Below, piece by piece: positions 20,485-29,759 of a DNA stretch of 64,000 nucleotides. How positions within the stretch are numbered: the stretch's first letter is position 1; each line of letters begins with the position of its first letter. Under the pieces are notes generated by a model. It saw nothing but the letters and a program-made list of their open reading frames with translations. It did no database searches and was not told the origin of the DNA. Source of the stretch: Polaromonas sp. (GTDB lineage Bacteria; Pseudomonadota; Gammaproteobacteria; Burkholderiales; Burkholderiaceae); NCBI GenBank assembly GCA_013823505.1, contig PNMH01000012.1, positions 3,789 through 67,788 of the forward strand, read 5' to 3'. A program made the translations under genes and the position numbers.

Positions 20485-21963
20485 ATGGGTTTGCTGAGCC
20501 TTGCCATCTGGACGCCGATCGCTTTTGGCGTCGTGCTGCTGGCCTTGGGCCGTGACGACCAGGCGCCCATGGTGCGCTGGATCGCGTTGTTGGGTGCGGT
20601 GGTGGGCCTGGCGGTCACGGTGCCGCTGTACACCGGTTTCAAGCTCGGCACGGCCGCGCTGCAGTTCGTTGAAAAAGCGCCCTGGATCGAGAACTTCAAC
20701 ATCCACTATCACCTGGGTGTGGACGGCATCTCGCTGTGGCTGGTCCTGCTGACCGCGTTCATCAACGTGGTGGTGATCGTGGCCAGCTGGGAGTCGATCA
20801 CGACGCGTGTGAACCAGTACATGGGCGCGTTCCTGATCCTCTCGGGCCTGATGATTGGCGTGTTCAGCGCGCAGGACGCGATGCTGTTCTACGTGTTCTT
20901 CGAAGCCACGCTGATCCCGATGTACCTGATCATCGGCATCTGGGGTGGACCCAACAAGATCTACGCCGCCTTCAAGTTCTTCCTGTACACGCTGCTGGGC
21001 TCGCTGCTGATGTTGGTGGCCTTGATCTACCTGTACACCGTGTCCGGTGGCAGTTTTGCCCTGGCCGACTGGTACAGGTTGCCCCTGAGCGGTACAGCGC
21101 AAACCCTGCTCTTCTTCGCCTTCTTCGCAGCGTTTGCGGTGAAGGTGCCGATGTGGCCGGTGCACACCTGGCTGCCCGATGTTCACGTCGAGGCACCCAC
21201 CGGTGGCTCCGCCGTGCTGGCGGCCATCATGCTCAAGCTTGGTGCGTACGGCTTCCTGCGCTTCTCGCTGCCCATCCTGCCCGACGCTTCGCACGAATGG
21301 GCCTGGCTGATGATCGCGCTCTCGCTGATCGCGGTGATCTACGTCGGTCTGGTTGCCATGGTTCAGCAGGACATGAAGAAACTCGTGGCCTATTCGTCGG
21401 TCGCCCACATGGGTTTCGTCACACTCGGCTTTTTCGTCTTCAGCGATCTTGGCGTCTCGGGCGGCATCGTGCAGATGATCGCCCACGGTTTTGTCTCGGC
21501 GGCCATGTTCCTGGGCATCGGCGTGCTGTACGACCGGGTGCATTCCCGTGAAATCGCCGACTACGGCGGCGTGGTCAACACCATGCCCAAGTTCGCCGCG
21601 TTTGCGCTGCTGTTCACCATGGCCAACTGCGGCCTGCCGGGCACGGCCGGTTTCGTGGGCGAATGGATGGTGATCCTGGCGGCGGTGAAGGCCAACTTCT
21701 GGATCGGTCTGCTCGCAGCCTCGGCCCTGATCTTCGGCGCTGCCTATTCGTTGTGGATGTACAAGCGCGTCTACCTGGGTGCCGTGGGCAACGACAACGT
21801 GAAGAACCTCATCGACCTCAACGCGCGCGAGTTCCTCGTGATGGCGGTGCTGGCCGTGGCGGTGCTCTTCATGGGCGTGTATCCCAAGCCTTTCACCGAC
21901 GTGATGGACGCCTCCGTGGCAGAGCTGCTGCGCCACGTGGCTGTATCCAAGCTGCCACAGTGA
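20485..21963 (+). CDS. nuoM: NADH-quinone oxidoreductase subunit M
   Basis: A 492-residue antiporter-like proton-pumping subunit. It contains the conserved Glu of TM5 in FYVFFEATLIPMYLIIG and the lysine motif AAFAVKVPMWPVHTWLPD, then KKLVAYSSVAHMGFVTLG. Standard length, complete, 22 bp after nuoL. Confidence 0.98.
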   Translation: MGLLSLAIWTPIAFGVVLLALGRDDQAPMVRWIALLGAVVGLAVTVPLYTGFKLGTAALQFVEKAPWIENFNIHYHLGVDGISLWLVLLTAFINVVVIVASWESITTRVNQYMGAFLILSGLMIGVFSAQDAMLFYVFFEATLIPMYLIIGIWGGPNKIYAAFKFFLYTLLGSLLMLVALIYLYTVSGGSFALADWYRLPLSGTAQTLLFFAFFAAFAVKVPMWPVHTWLPDVHVEAPTGGSAVLAAIMLKLGAYGFLRFSLPILPDASHEWAWLMIALSLIAVIYVGLVAMVQQDMKKLVAYSSVAHMGFVTLGFFVFSDLGVSGGIVQMIAHGFVSAAMFLGIGVLYDRVHSREIADYGGVVNTMPKFAAFALLFTMANCGLPGTAGFVGEWMVILAAVKANFWIGLLAASALIFGAAYSLWMYKRVYLGAVGNDNVKNLIDLNAREFLVMAVLAVAVLFMGVYPKPFTDVMDASVAELLRHVAVSKLPQ

Positions 21964-21997
21964 GCCAGGCTCGCCACACGACACAAGAGAACGAACA

Positions 21998-23494
21998 ATG
22001 ATTGACAAGCTCAGCTGGGTCGCGGCCTACCCTGAAATCCTCCTGCTGACGATGGCCTGCGTGATTGCGCTGGCCGATCTGACGGTGAAGACGCCCCTGC
22101 GCGGTGCCACCTACGCGCTCACGCTGCTGTCGCTGGGCGCGGTGGCTTTCCTGCTGGCCATGGCGGCGTATTCGGGTACCACCACCCTGGGTTTCGGCGG
22201 CATGATCGTCAGCGATCCCATGGGCAACTGGCTCAAGTGTTTTGCCACCATCGCCATGATGGTCACGCTGGTGTATGGCCGCGGTTACGCTGGCCAGCGC
22301 GACATGCTGCGCGGCGGCGAGATGTTCACGCTGGCGATGTTCGCGCTGCTGGGCATGTTCGTCATGATCTCGGGCCACAACTTCCTGGTGATTTACCTCG
22401 GTCTGGAACTGCTCACGTTGTCCAGTTACGCACTCGTGGCGCTGCGTCGGGACGACGTGCAGGCCACCGAAGCGGCCATGAAGTACTTTGTGCTGGGCGC
22501 ATTGGCCAGTGGTTTCCTGCTCTACGGCCTGTCCATGGTGTACGGCGCTACCGGCTCGCTGGCGCTGCCTGAGGTGATGAAGTCCATTGCCGGCGGCGAG
22601 GCCACCCTCAAGGGTTCGGCCCAAGTGCTCACACTCGGCTTGGTGTTTGTGGTGGCCGGTCTGGCCTTCAAGCTCGGCGTGGTGCCCTTCCACATGTGGG
22701 TGCCCGACGTGTACCACGGCGCCCCCACCGCCGTGACGCTCATGATCGGCGGCGCACCCAAGCTCGCGGCCTTTGCCATCGTGATCCGCCTGTTGGTCGA
22801 AGGCCTGCAGCCGCTCGCGTTTGACTGGCAACAGATGCTCGCGGTGCTGGCCGTGATGTCGCTCCTGGTGGGCAACTTCGCCGCCATCGCGCAAACCAAC
22901 CTCAAGCGCATGCTGGCGTTTTCCACCATCGCGCAAATGGGTTTCATGCTGCTGGGCCTGCTCGCTGGCGTGCTGAACGGCGACACAGGCAACATGGCGA
23001 ACGCGTACGGATCGTCCATGTTCTACGTCATCACGTATGTGCTGACGACGCTGGGCACATTCGGTGTGATCCTGCTGCTCTCGCGCAGCGGTTTCGAGTC
23101 CGAGAACATCAGCGATCTGGCCGGTCTCAACCAGCGCAGCCCGCTGTACGCCGGCGTCATGGCGATCTGCATGTTCTCGCTGGCCGGCGTGCCGCCGCTG
23201 GTGGGCTTCTACGCCAAGCTCTCGGTGCTGCAGGCGCTGCTGGCTTCCAGCGGCGCGTTCTACGTGGGCCTGGCGGTTTTCGCGGTGATCATGTCGCTGA
23301 TCGGCGCCTTCTACTACCTGCGCCTGGTCAAGGTCATGTATTTCGACGCGCCCACACAGACCGCCGATATCGAGGCGGGTCTCGATGCCCGCTCGGTGCT
23401 CTCGGTCAACGGCGCCCTGGTGTTGTTGCTGGGCATCCTGCCCGGTGGACTCATGGCTTTGTGTGCCCAAGCCGTGGCGGCGCTGCTCGCCTGA
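21998..23494 (+). CDS. nuoN: NADH-quinone oxidoreductase subunit N
   Basis: A 498-residue antiporter-like subunit, last of the 14 nuo genes. It has the TM5 Glu motif in IYLGLELLTLSSYALVAL and the lysine motif GLAFKLGVVPFHMWVPDVYH, then LKRMLAFSTIAQMGFMLLG. Complete at the family's usual length. It is followed 57 bp later by the DUF2818 gene, probably in the same transcript. Confidence 0.98.
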   Translation: MIDKLSWVAAYPEILLLTMACVIALADLTVKTPLRGATYALTLLSLGAVAFLLAMAAYSGTTTLGFGGMIVSDPMGNWLKCFATIAMMVTLVYGRGYAGQRDMLRGGEMFTLAMFALLGMFVMISGHNFLVIYLGLELLTLSSYALVALRRDDVQATEAAMKYFVLGALASGFLLYGLSMVYGATGSLALPEVMKSIAGGEATLKGSAQVLTLGLVFVVAGLAFKLGVVPFHMWVPDVYHGAPTAVTLMIGGAPKLAAFAIVIRLLVEGLQPLAFDWQQMLAVLAVMSLLVGNFAAIAQTNLKRMLAFSTIAQMGFMLLGLLAGVLNGDTGNMANAYGSSMFYVITYVLTTLGTFGVILLLSRSGFESENISDLAGLNQRSPLYAGVMAICMFSLAGVPPLVGFYAKLSVLQALLASSGAFYVGLAVFAVIMSLIGAFYYLRLVKVMYFDAPTQTADIEAGLDARSVLSVNGALVLLLGILPGGLMALCAQAVAALLA

Positions 23495-23551
23495 TGCACG
23501 CAGCCCTGATCCGGTGAACTTCGCCGGTGGGGCCGGCTCACACCTCCCACC

Positions 23552-23854
23552 ATGAACCACAGTTTCTCCGTCTGGCTGGTGTTGACGGCCGCATTGGTGG
23601 CCGCCAACCTCCCCTTCATCAACGAGCGCTGGCTCGCCGTCATTCCGCGCAGGCTGCCCAAGACCCTCTGGATGCGGCTGGCCGAGATGGTGCTGCTGTA
23701 CTTCATCGTCGGTGCCTTGGGTCTCGCGCTGGAGCAAAGCGCCGGGCAGATCGCCCCACAAGGTTGGGAGTTCTACGCCACCACAGGTGCGCTGTTCATC
23801 ACACTGGCATTTCCCGGCTTCGTCTACCGCTACCTTTATCGCCACCGAGGATGA
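23552..23854 (+). CDS. DUF2818 family small membrane protein
   Basis: A 100-residue protein with three predicted hydrophobic segments (about residues 4-22, 44-65 and 75-95). It is the short protein commonly found right after nuoN in Burkholderiales, recognised from its context and its features (NLPFINERWLAVIP near residue 20, FPGFVYRYLYRHRG at the end). Function unknown; genomic position suggests a link with complex I assembly or the membrane. Its stop overlaps the Nudix start (ATGA). Confidence 0.8.
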   Translation: MNHSFSVWLVLTAALVAANLPFINERWLAVIPRRLPKTLWMRLAEMVLLYFIVGALGLALEQSAGQIAPQGWEFYATTGALFITLAFPGFVYRYLYRHRG

Positions 23855-24459
23855 ACGAAGACAGCCACCTGCGAGAAACCCCGCTGTCGCGCACCGAACT
23901 GTTGCGCGGCCACTTTCTGCATGTGGTGCGCGACACGGTGCGCATGCCCGATGGCGCGCAGGCCACGCGCGAATATGTGTTGCACCCGGGTGCCGTCATG
24001 GTCGTCGGTTTGTTGGACGACGGCCGCGTGGTGCTGGAGCGCCAGTTCCGCCACCCCATGCAGGCGGTGATGATCGAGTTTCCCGCGGGCAAGCTCGATG
24101 AAGGCGAAGACAGCCTGGTGTGCGCCCAGCGCGAACTGCTGGAGGAAACCGGCTACAGCGCTAGCGAGTGGGCGTTTGCCGGCCGATTGGCGCCCACCGT
24201 GGCGTATTCCGACGAAATCATCGACATCTGGTTCGCGCGCGGCCTCACGCTGGGCGAACGCCGGCTGGACGACGGCGAGTTTCTGGACGTGTTCACCGCG
24301 ACGCCCGCCGAGCTGCGTGCCTGGTGCTTCAGTGGCGAGGTGATCGACTGCAAGACGCTCATCGGTTCCATGTGGCTGCAGAACGTGCAGAGCGGCGAAT
24401 GGGCGCTGTCCTGGAAAGACGCTGCTGCAGCGCCGCTGTCAGGGCCATCCACGCCATGA
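23851..24459 (+). CDS. Nudix hydrolase, ADP-ribose pyrophosphatase-like
   Basis: A 202-residue Nudix enzyme expected to split ADP-ribose or a similar nucleoside diphosphate derivative. The Nudix box GX5EX7REUXEEXGU spans GKLDEGEDSL to RELLEETGY (about residues 80-102). Upstream FPAG and GAVMVVGLLDDGRVVLERQFR fit the ADP-ribose pyrophosphatase branch. The ATG at 23851 overlaps the DUF2818 stop by 4 bp. The stop overlaps the DUF1178 start in the same way. Confidence 0.9.
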   Translation: MNEDSHLRETPLSRTELLRGHFLHVVRDTVRMPDGAQATREYVLHPGAVMVVGLLDDGRVVLERQFRHPMQAVMIEFPAGKLDEGEDSLVCAQRELLEETGYSASEWAFAGRLAPTVAYSDEIIDIWFARGLTLGERRLDDGEFLDVFTATPAELRAWCFSGEVIDCKTLIGSMWLQNVQSGEWALSWKDAAAAPLSGPSTP

Positions 24460-24923
24460 AGGTCCTCAACCTGCAATGCGCCCACCAGCACGAGTTTGAA
24501 GGCTGGTTCGGTTCTGAAGACGATTTCGTCAGCCAGCTCGGCCGCGGCCTGGTCACCTGCCCGCTGTGCGGAGATGCACACATCCAGAAGATGCTCTCGG
24601 CGCCGCGCCTGAACTTGCGGTCGGGTCGCAGTGATCTGGAAGCCACGTCCACCACGTCCGTGCCCATGAGCAACCACGCCGCGAACCCCGAACTCGCCGC
24701 CATGCAGGCGCGCATGCTCCGGGCGCTGCGCGAAGTGGTAGCGCAAACCGAGGACGTGGGTGAGCGCTTTGTCGACGAGGCGCGCGCCATGCACAGCGGC
24801 GAAACCGAGCACCGCAACATCCGTGGGCAAGCCAGCCCCCAGGAAGCCTTGGCGATGCTGGAAGAGGGGATTGAAGTGATCGCGCTGCCGATGCTGCCAG
24901 CCGTCAAGGAAACGCTGCAGTAA
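24456..24923 (+). CDS. DUF1178 family protein
   Basis: A 155-residue cytoplasmic protein of unknown function. The N-terminus MKVLNLQCAHQHEFEGWFGS and the following CPLCG (Cys35 and Cys38) define the DUF1178 family and may form a small zinc site together with Cys8 and the neighbouring histidines. The C-terminal half is helical. It is translationally coupled to the Nudix gene (ATGA) and is the last gene before a strong terminator. Confidence 0.85.
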   Translation: MKVLNLQCAHQHEFEGWFGSEDDFVSQLGRGLVTCPLCGDAHIQKMLSAPRLNLRSGRSDLEATSTTSVPMSNHAANPELAAMQARMLRALREVVAQTEDVGERFVDEARAMHSGETEHRNIRGQASPQEALAMLEEGIEVIALPMLPAVKETLQ

Positions 24924-24938
24924 CGCTCCTGCAGCGTT
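24911..24938 (+). repeat. Inverted repeat over the DUF1178 stop codon
   Basis: AACGCTGCAG (24911-24920) and CTGCAGCGTT (24929-24938) form a perfect 10-bp stem with an 8-nt loop that contains the stop codon. Without a T run it is not a terminator by itself; it may stabilise the transcript end before the true terminator. Confidence 0.6.
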
Positions 24939-24955
24939 CATCCGGTCTCCATCCG

Positions 24956-24977
24956 ACCCCGCCATGCGGGGTTTTTT
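24956..24977 (+). terminator. Intrinsic terminator of the nuo-DUF1178 unit
   Basis: ACCCCGC (24956-24962) pairs with GCGGGGT (24966-24972) around a CAT loop and is followed by a T run. It closes the long transcription unit that began at or before nuoA. Confidence 0.9.
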
Positions 24978-25030
24978 ACTGGCGAAGCGAGCCGTGCGAG
25001 CGCATCATGCGTTTTGTGCATGAGGCCATG

Positions 25031-25089
25031 GCATGGGTCCATGCAATCCTTTTCTGGGCCCGTTTTGCGGCCGGGGTCGCTCCTAGAAT
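25031..25089 (+). promoter_or_regulatory. Candidate promoter/operator of the glutamate dehydrogenase gene
   Basis: A perfect palindrome GCATGG-GT-CCATGC (25031-25044) lies about 40 bp before a TAGAAT hexamer (25084-25089), itself 49 bp before the ATG. Further GCAT/ATGC blocks occur just upstream (near 25003-25025). The rest of the 215-bp gap from 24924 holds only the two hairpins listed above. Confidence 0.4.
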
Positions 25090-25138
25090 CGCGCACACCT
25101 CACCCCGCCAACGTTCTTTTTCCTGACTGGATGTCACC

Positions 25139-28100
25139 ATGAATGCGAGTTTTCAGGACCTGTATTTCGCCGCCGCCGACCCTGAGGAAATGCGCAGCCG
25201 AGACCCTGCCTTGCTGCAGACCATGGCCGCTGCGCACCAGGCCCTGTTGGGCGCTTCGGCGGTGGGCGAGGTGCGAGTTCAGATCCTCGACTTGCCCCGT
25301 GAACAGGCCCCCGAGAGCGGCCTGCACGTGCTTCAGATCGTGCATCCCGACATGCCCTTCCTGGTGGACTCGGTGGGCATGGCCGTCAACCGCAGCGGAC
25401 GCACCTTGCACTGGATCGTCCATCCCCTGCTGCGCGTCACTCGCGACGCGGCCGGCCATGTGGCGCAGGTCACCGGCGCGGCGCAAGCCGGTGCGGGCGA
25501 GGGCCAGGTGGTGTCTTGCATCCTGGTCGAGTGCGACCGGCTGGCGTCCGACCCCGAAGGCGTGGCGCTGTGCCGTGCCATTGAGGACACGCTGCAGGAC
25601 GTGCGCCTGGCCGTCCAGGACTGGCGCGCCATGCTCTCGCGCGTGCAGGTGCTCAACGCCAGCTTCACCGCGCTGGACGGGTCGGTGGCCGACGAGGCCA
25701 AGGCCTTTTTGACCTGGCTCGAACAGGGTCACTTCACCTTCCTGGCGGCCGAAGATTACAAGCTCAAGGGCGATACCCTGGTGCCGGTGGCCGGCAGCGC
25801 GCTGGGCCTGCTCAAGGCGCCTGGGACCCAGGTGCTGCCGGCCCAGCCTGCGGCGGCGTTTGTGGCCAACCCCGACCTGGTGATGTCCACCAAGGCCATG
25901 CGCCGCTCCACCGTGCACCGCCCGGCGTGGATGGACGCCATCAGCGTCAAGCGGCTGGACGCTGCGGGCAAGCTGGTGGGCGAGAGCCGCTTCCTCGGGC
26001 TGTACACGTCAGCGGCCTATGCCGCCTCGGTGGAGCAGATCCCGGTGGTCCGTCAGCACGTGGCACAGGTGATGGCCCACGCCGGCGTGGTCACGGGCAG
26101 CCATGCGCACAAGGCCTTGCAGGCGATCCTGGAGACCTACCCGCGCGACGAGATGCTGCAGATCGACGCCGCCACGTTGGAGCAGCACGCCATGGGTATC
26201 CTGCGCCTGCAGGAGCGCCAGCGTGTGCGCCTGTTCGTGCGCCGCGGCGCCTACGGTCGGCTCGCTTCGCTGCTGGTCTATGTGCCGCGCGAGGTCTACA
26301 CCACCGAACTGCGCGTGAAGCTCGGGGCCCTGTTCACCGAAGCGTTTGACGCGGCGTCGGTCGAGTTCACGCCCATGCTCACCGACAGCGCGCTCGCGCG
26401 CATCCACTACATCGTGCGCGCCAGGGACCAGCTGCCCGCGCAGGTGGACCTGGTCCAGCTCGAAGCGCGTGTGGCCCAGGCTTGCAAGCGCTGGGTCGAC
26501 GGCGTGAATGCCGTGCTGCTGGCTCAGAACGGCCGCAGCACCAGCGGCCTTGAATCCCTGGTAGCGGCTTTCCCCACCGCCTACCGCGAGCACTTCGACG
26601 CCGACACCGCCGCCCGCGACGCGGCCGTGCTCAGTGGCCTGAGCGAGCAGCAGCCTCTCGCGCTCAAGCTCTACAACCGGCAGGAGCAGGTGCGCTTCAA
26701 GACCTATGCCACCCAGAAGATCACCCTGTCAGACGCCATGCCGGTGATGGAGTCCATGGGTGCGCGCGTGCTCGACGAACACCCTTACCACCTGGCCGCA
26801 CCGGGCTACTGGATCCACGACTGGGGCCTGCAGTTTTCCCAACCCCTGGACGTGGAGCGCGTGAAGTTCCGTTTCGAGGAACTGTTCCAGGCAGTCTGGC
26901 GCCAGGAGGTGGAGAGCGATGCACTCAACCGCCTGGTGCTCTCCACCGAGCTCGATGCCCGTGCCATCTCGGTGCTGCGAGCCTATGTGCGCTACTTCAA
27001 GCAACTCGGATTTGCCTTCAGCCAGACCTACATTGAAGACACGCTCAACAAGAACCCCGCGATCGCGCAAGGGCTGGCCGAGCTGTTTGCCACCCGCTTC
27101 GACCCGGCCAAAGCCGATGGGCGCGCCGAGCGTATCAAGGCCCAGGTGCAAGCACTCGAAACCTTGCTGGCCGAGGTGGCCAGCCTGGAAGAAGACCGCG
27201 TGCTGCGGCAATTTCTCAGCACGATCCAGGCCACGCTGCGAACCAACGCGTACCAGCGCGGCAAGGAATGCATGAGCTTCAAGCTCAGCCCGCGCGACAT
27301 TCCCAACGTGCCTGAACCCAAGCCATTGTTCGAGATCTGGGTGTACTCACCCCGTGTCGAAGGTGTGCACCTTCGCGGCGGCAAGGTGGCGCGCGGTGGT
27401 CTGCGCTGGTCCGACCGGCGCGAGGATTTCCGCACCGAGATCTTGGGCCTGGTGAAGGCGCAGATGGTGAAGAACACCGTGATCGTGCCGGTGGGCTCAA
27501 AGGGCGGCTTTGTGTTGAAGAAGGCGCCGGCCGCGAGTGAGCGAGAGGCCTATCTGGCCGAAGGCGTGGCCTGCTACAAGACCTTTCTCTCGGGTCTGCT
27601 CGACGTCACCGACAACCTGGTCCAGGGCGCGGTGGTGCCACCCGTTGACGTGGTGCGTCACGACGAAGACGACCCCTACCTCGTGGTTGCTGCCGACAAG
27701 GGAACGGCCACCTTCAGCGACATCGCCAACAGCGTGAGTGCGGCCTACGGTTTCTGGCTGGGTGATGCGTTTGCCTCGGGCGGCTCGGTCGGCTACGACC
27801 ACAAGAAGATGGGCATCACCGCGCGCGGCGCGTGGGAGTCGGTCAAGCGCCATTTCCGCGGACTGGGTGTGGACACGCAAACCCAGCCCTTCACCGTCGC
27901 CGGCATCGGCGACATGTCGGGCGACGTGTTTGGCAACGGCATGCTGCTGTCCACGCAGATCAGGCTGGTGCTGGCCTTCGACCACCGCCACATCTTCATC
28001 GACCCCACCCCCGATCTTGCGGCGAGCTTTGCTGAGCGCGAGCGCCTGTTCAAGCTGCCGCGTTCGAGCTGGGACGAATACGACAAGGCCCTCATCAGCG

Positions 28101-29755
28101 AGGGGGGTGGGGTGTTCCCGCGCAGCGCCAAGTCCATCCCGCTGAGCCCGCAGGCGCGCGCCGTGATCGGCACCGAGGCCACCGCCATGGCGCCCAACGA
28201 GCTGCTCAACGCCATCCTCAAGGCGCCGGTGGACCTGCTCTACAACGGCGGCATCGGCACGTACGTGAAGGCCAGTCACGAGAGCCACGCCCAGGTGGGC
28301 GACAAGGCGGGCGACGCCTTCCGCGTCAACGGCAATGAGCTGCGCTGCAAGGTGTTCGGCGAAGGCGGCAACCTGGGCTGCACGCAGAATGGCCGCATTG
28401 AATTTGCCCAGGCCGGCGGCCTGATCTACACCGACGCCATCGACAATTCCGCCGGCGTGGACTGCTCGGACCATGAGGTCAACATCAAGATCCTGCTGGG
28501 TGCCGTGCAGGAAGCCGGTGGCCTCACGCTGGAGACCCGCAACGACCTGTTGGCGAGCATGACGAACGAGGTTGGGCTGCTCGTGCTGCAGGACAACTAC
28601 TACCAGACCCAGCAGATCGAACTGGCTGCCACCCGGCCCGTGTACCTGCTCGACGGGCAGCAGAACCTCATGCGCTGGCTGGAGCAGATCGGCCTGCTCA
28701 AGCGCGCGATCGAATTCCTGCCCGCCGACGAGGAACTGGCCAAACGCAAGCGCGAAGGGAAGGGTCTTACACGCCCGGAGAACGCCGTGCTCATGGCCTA
28801 CGCCAAGATGAACCTGTTCGACGAGCTGTGCGCCAGCAGCCTGCCCGACGATCCGTTCTTCGCCCGTGTGCTCAAGATGTATTTCCCGGCGGTGCTGGGC
28901 GAACGCCATGCGGACTTCATTGCGCAGCACCCGCTCAAGCGCGAGATCATCGCCACTTTCATGACCAACACGGTGGTCAACCGGGTCGGCGCCACCTTCG
29001 TCAACTTCCTCGCCAACGAAGCGTCTTGCACGGCGGCCGAGGTGGTCAGCGCGTACACGCTGGCCCGTGAGGTGTTCGCGCTGGAGCCGATCTGGGACCA
29101 GATCGACGCGCTGGACAACAAGGTCACGACCGAGTTGCAACTGAGCCTGCTCACCCAGCTGGCTGCCATCGCCCAGCGCGCCAGCCGCTGGATGCTGCGG
29201 CACCGCGGCCAAGGCGATCTGCCCACGCTGATCGCCAAGTACCGTCCCGCCGCCCGCACGCTGCGCGACCATGTCGAGCAGTGGCTGCCCGCGGACGCCC
29301 TGGCCTCATGGAAAGCGGCCAGTGCCCGCCTGGTGCAGGCCGGCGTGGATGCGAAGCTCGCCGACGACCTCACCGTGCTCGACCACCTGTATCCGGTGCT
29401 CGATCTGGTGGACGTGGCGGCCAAGGCCGGCAGCACGCTGGAGCAGGCTGCGCGCACCTACTTTGCGATCGAGAACACGCTGGGTCTGGACCGCTGGCGT
29501 CAGCGCATCGGCCAATTGCCGACCGATTCGCTGTGGCAGTCGCAGGCCCGCGCCAGTGCGCGTGACGACGTGTATTCCATCGCCGGGCAACTGGTGCAGT
29601 CGCTGCTGAGCAGCCGGCAGACATTGACCGAGTGGCAGGAGAAAAATGCCAAGGCGATCGAGCGCGTCAATGCCATGCACGAGAGCATTGCCAACCTGGC
29701 GCCCGATCTCGCGCCCGTGTCTGTCGCCTTGAGGGAGCTGCGCCAGCTCGGTTAA
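25139..29755 (+). CDS. gdhB: NAD-specific glutamate dehydrogenase, large type
   Basis: A 1538-residue enzyme of the GDH_180 (Bac_GDH) class, oxidising L-glutamate to 2-oxoglutarate and ammonia with NAD+. The long N-terminal half (to about residue 700) carries ACT-like regulatory domains; the catalytic part follows, with GGLRWSDRREDFRTEILGL and the lysine-bearing PVGSKGGFVLKK near residue 785, then the Rossmann region with VAGIGDMSGDVFGNGML. The family is usually about 1600 residues, so it is near full length. It has its own upstream region and faces the ABC exporter gene convergently with 4 bp between the stops. Confidence 0.95.
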   Translation: MNASFQDLYFAAADPEEMRSRDPALLQTMAAAHQALLGASAVGEVRVQILDLPREQAPESGLHVLQIVHPDMPFLVDSVGMAVNRSGRTLHWIVHPLLRVTRDAAGHVAQVTGAAQAGAGEGQVVSCILVECDRLASDPEGVALCRAIEDTLQDVRLAVQDWRAMLSRVQVLNASFTALDGSVADEAKAFLTWLEQGHFTFLAAEDYKLKGDTLVPVAGSALGLLKAPGTQVLPAQPAAAFVANPDLVMSTKAMRRSTVHRPAWMDAISVKRLDAAGKLVGESRFLGLYTSAAYAASVEQIPVVRQHVAQVMAHAGVVTGSHAHKALQAILETYPRDEMLQIDAATLEQHAMGILRLQERQRVRLFVRRGAYGRLASLLVYVPREVYTTELRVKLGALFTEAFDAASVEFTPMLTDSALARIHYIVRARDQLPAQVDLVQLEARVAQACKRWVDGVNAVLLAQNGRSTSGLESLVAAFPTAYREHFDADTAARDAAVLSGLSEQQPLALKLYNRQEQVRFKTYATQKITLSDAMPVMESMGARVLDEHPYHLAAPGYWIHDWGLQFSQPLDVERVKFRFEELFQAVWRQEVESDALNRLVLSTELDARAISVLRAYVRYFKQLGFAFSQTYIEDTLNKNPAIAQGLAELFATRFDPAKADGRAERIKAQVQALETLLAEVASLEEDRVLRQFLSTIQATLRTNAYQRGKECMSFKLSPRDIPNVPEPKPLFEIWVYSPRVEGVHLRGGKVARGGLRWSDRREDFRTEILGLVKAQMVKNTVIVPVGSKGGFVLKKAPAASEREAYLAEGVACYKTFLSGLLDVTDNLVQGAVVPPVDVVRHDEDDPYLVVAADKGTATFSDIANSVSAAYGFWLGDAFASGGSVGYDHKKMGITARGAWESVKRHFRGLGVDTQTQPFTVAGIGDMSGDVFGNGMLLSTQIRLVLAFDHRHIFIDPTPDLAASFAERERLFKLPRSSWDEYDKALISEGGGVFPRSAKSIPLSPQARAVIGTEATAMAPNELLNAILKAPVDLLYNGGIGTYVKASHESHAQVGDKAGDAFRVNGNELRCKVFGEGGNLGCTQNGRIEFAQAGGLIYTDAIDNSAGVDCSDHEVNIKILLGAVQEAGGLTLETRNDLLASMTNEVGLLVLQDNYYQTQQIELAATRPVYLLDGQQNLMRWLEQIGLLKRAIEFLPADEELAKRKREGKGLTRPENAVLMAYAKMNLFDELCASSLPDDPFFARVLKMYFPAVLGERHADFIAQHPLKREIIATFMTNTVVNRVGATFVNFLANEASCTAAEVVSAYTLAREVFALEPIWDQIDALDNKVTTELQLSLLTQLAAIAQRASRWMLRHRGQGDLPTLIAKYRPAARTLRDHVEQWLPADALASWKAASARLVQAGVDAKLADDLTVLDHLYPVLDLVDVAAKAGSTLEQAARTYFAIENTLGLDRWRQRIGQLPTDSLWQSQARASARDDVYSIAGQLVQSLLSSRQTLTEWQEKNAKAIERVNAMHESIANLAPDLAPVSVALRELRQLG

Positions 29756-29759
29756 GCGA

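Noticed and set aside
19261..22008. Very long minus-strand open frame (915 codons) opposite nuoL and nuoM
   Set aside because: It mirrors two well-conserved nuo genes, has low-complexity His/Arg/Gln composition and no family features; long antisense frames are expected at this GC content.
26009..26593. Minus-strand open frame opposite the glutamate dehydrogenase gene
   Set aside because: The plus-strand frame is a continuous 1538-residue enzyme with known motifs; the antisense frame shows no domain.
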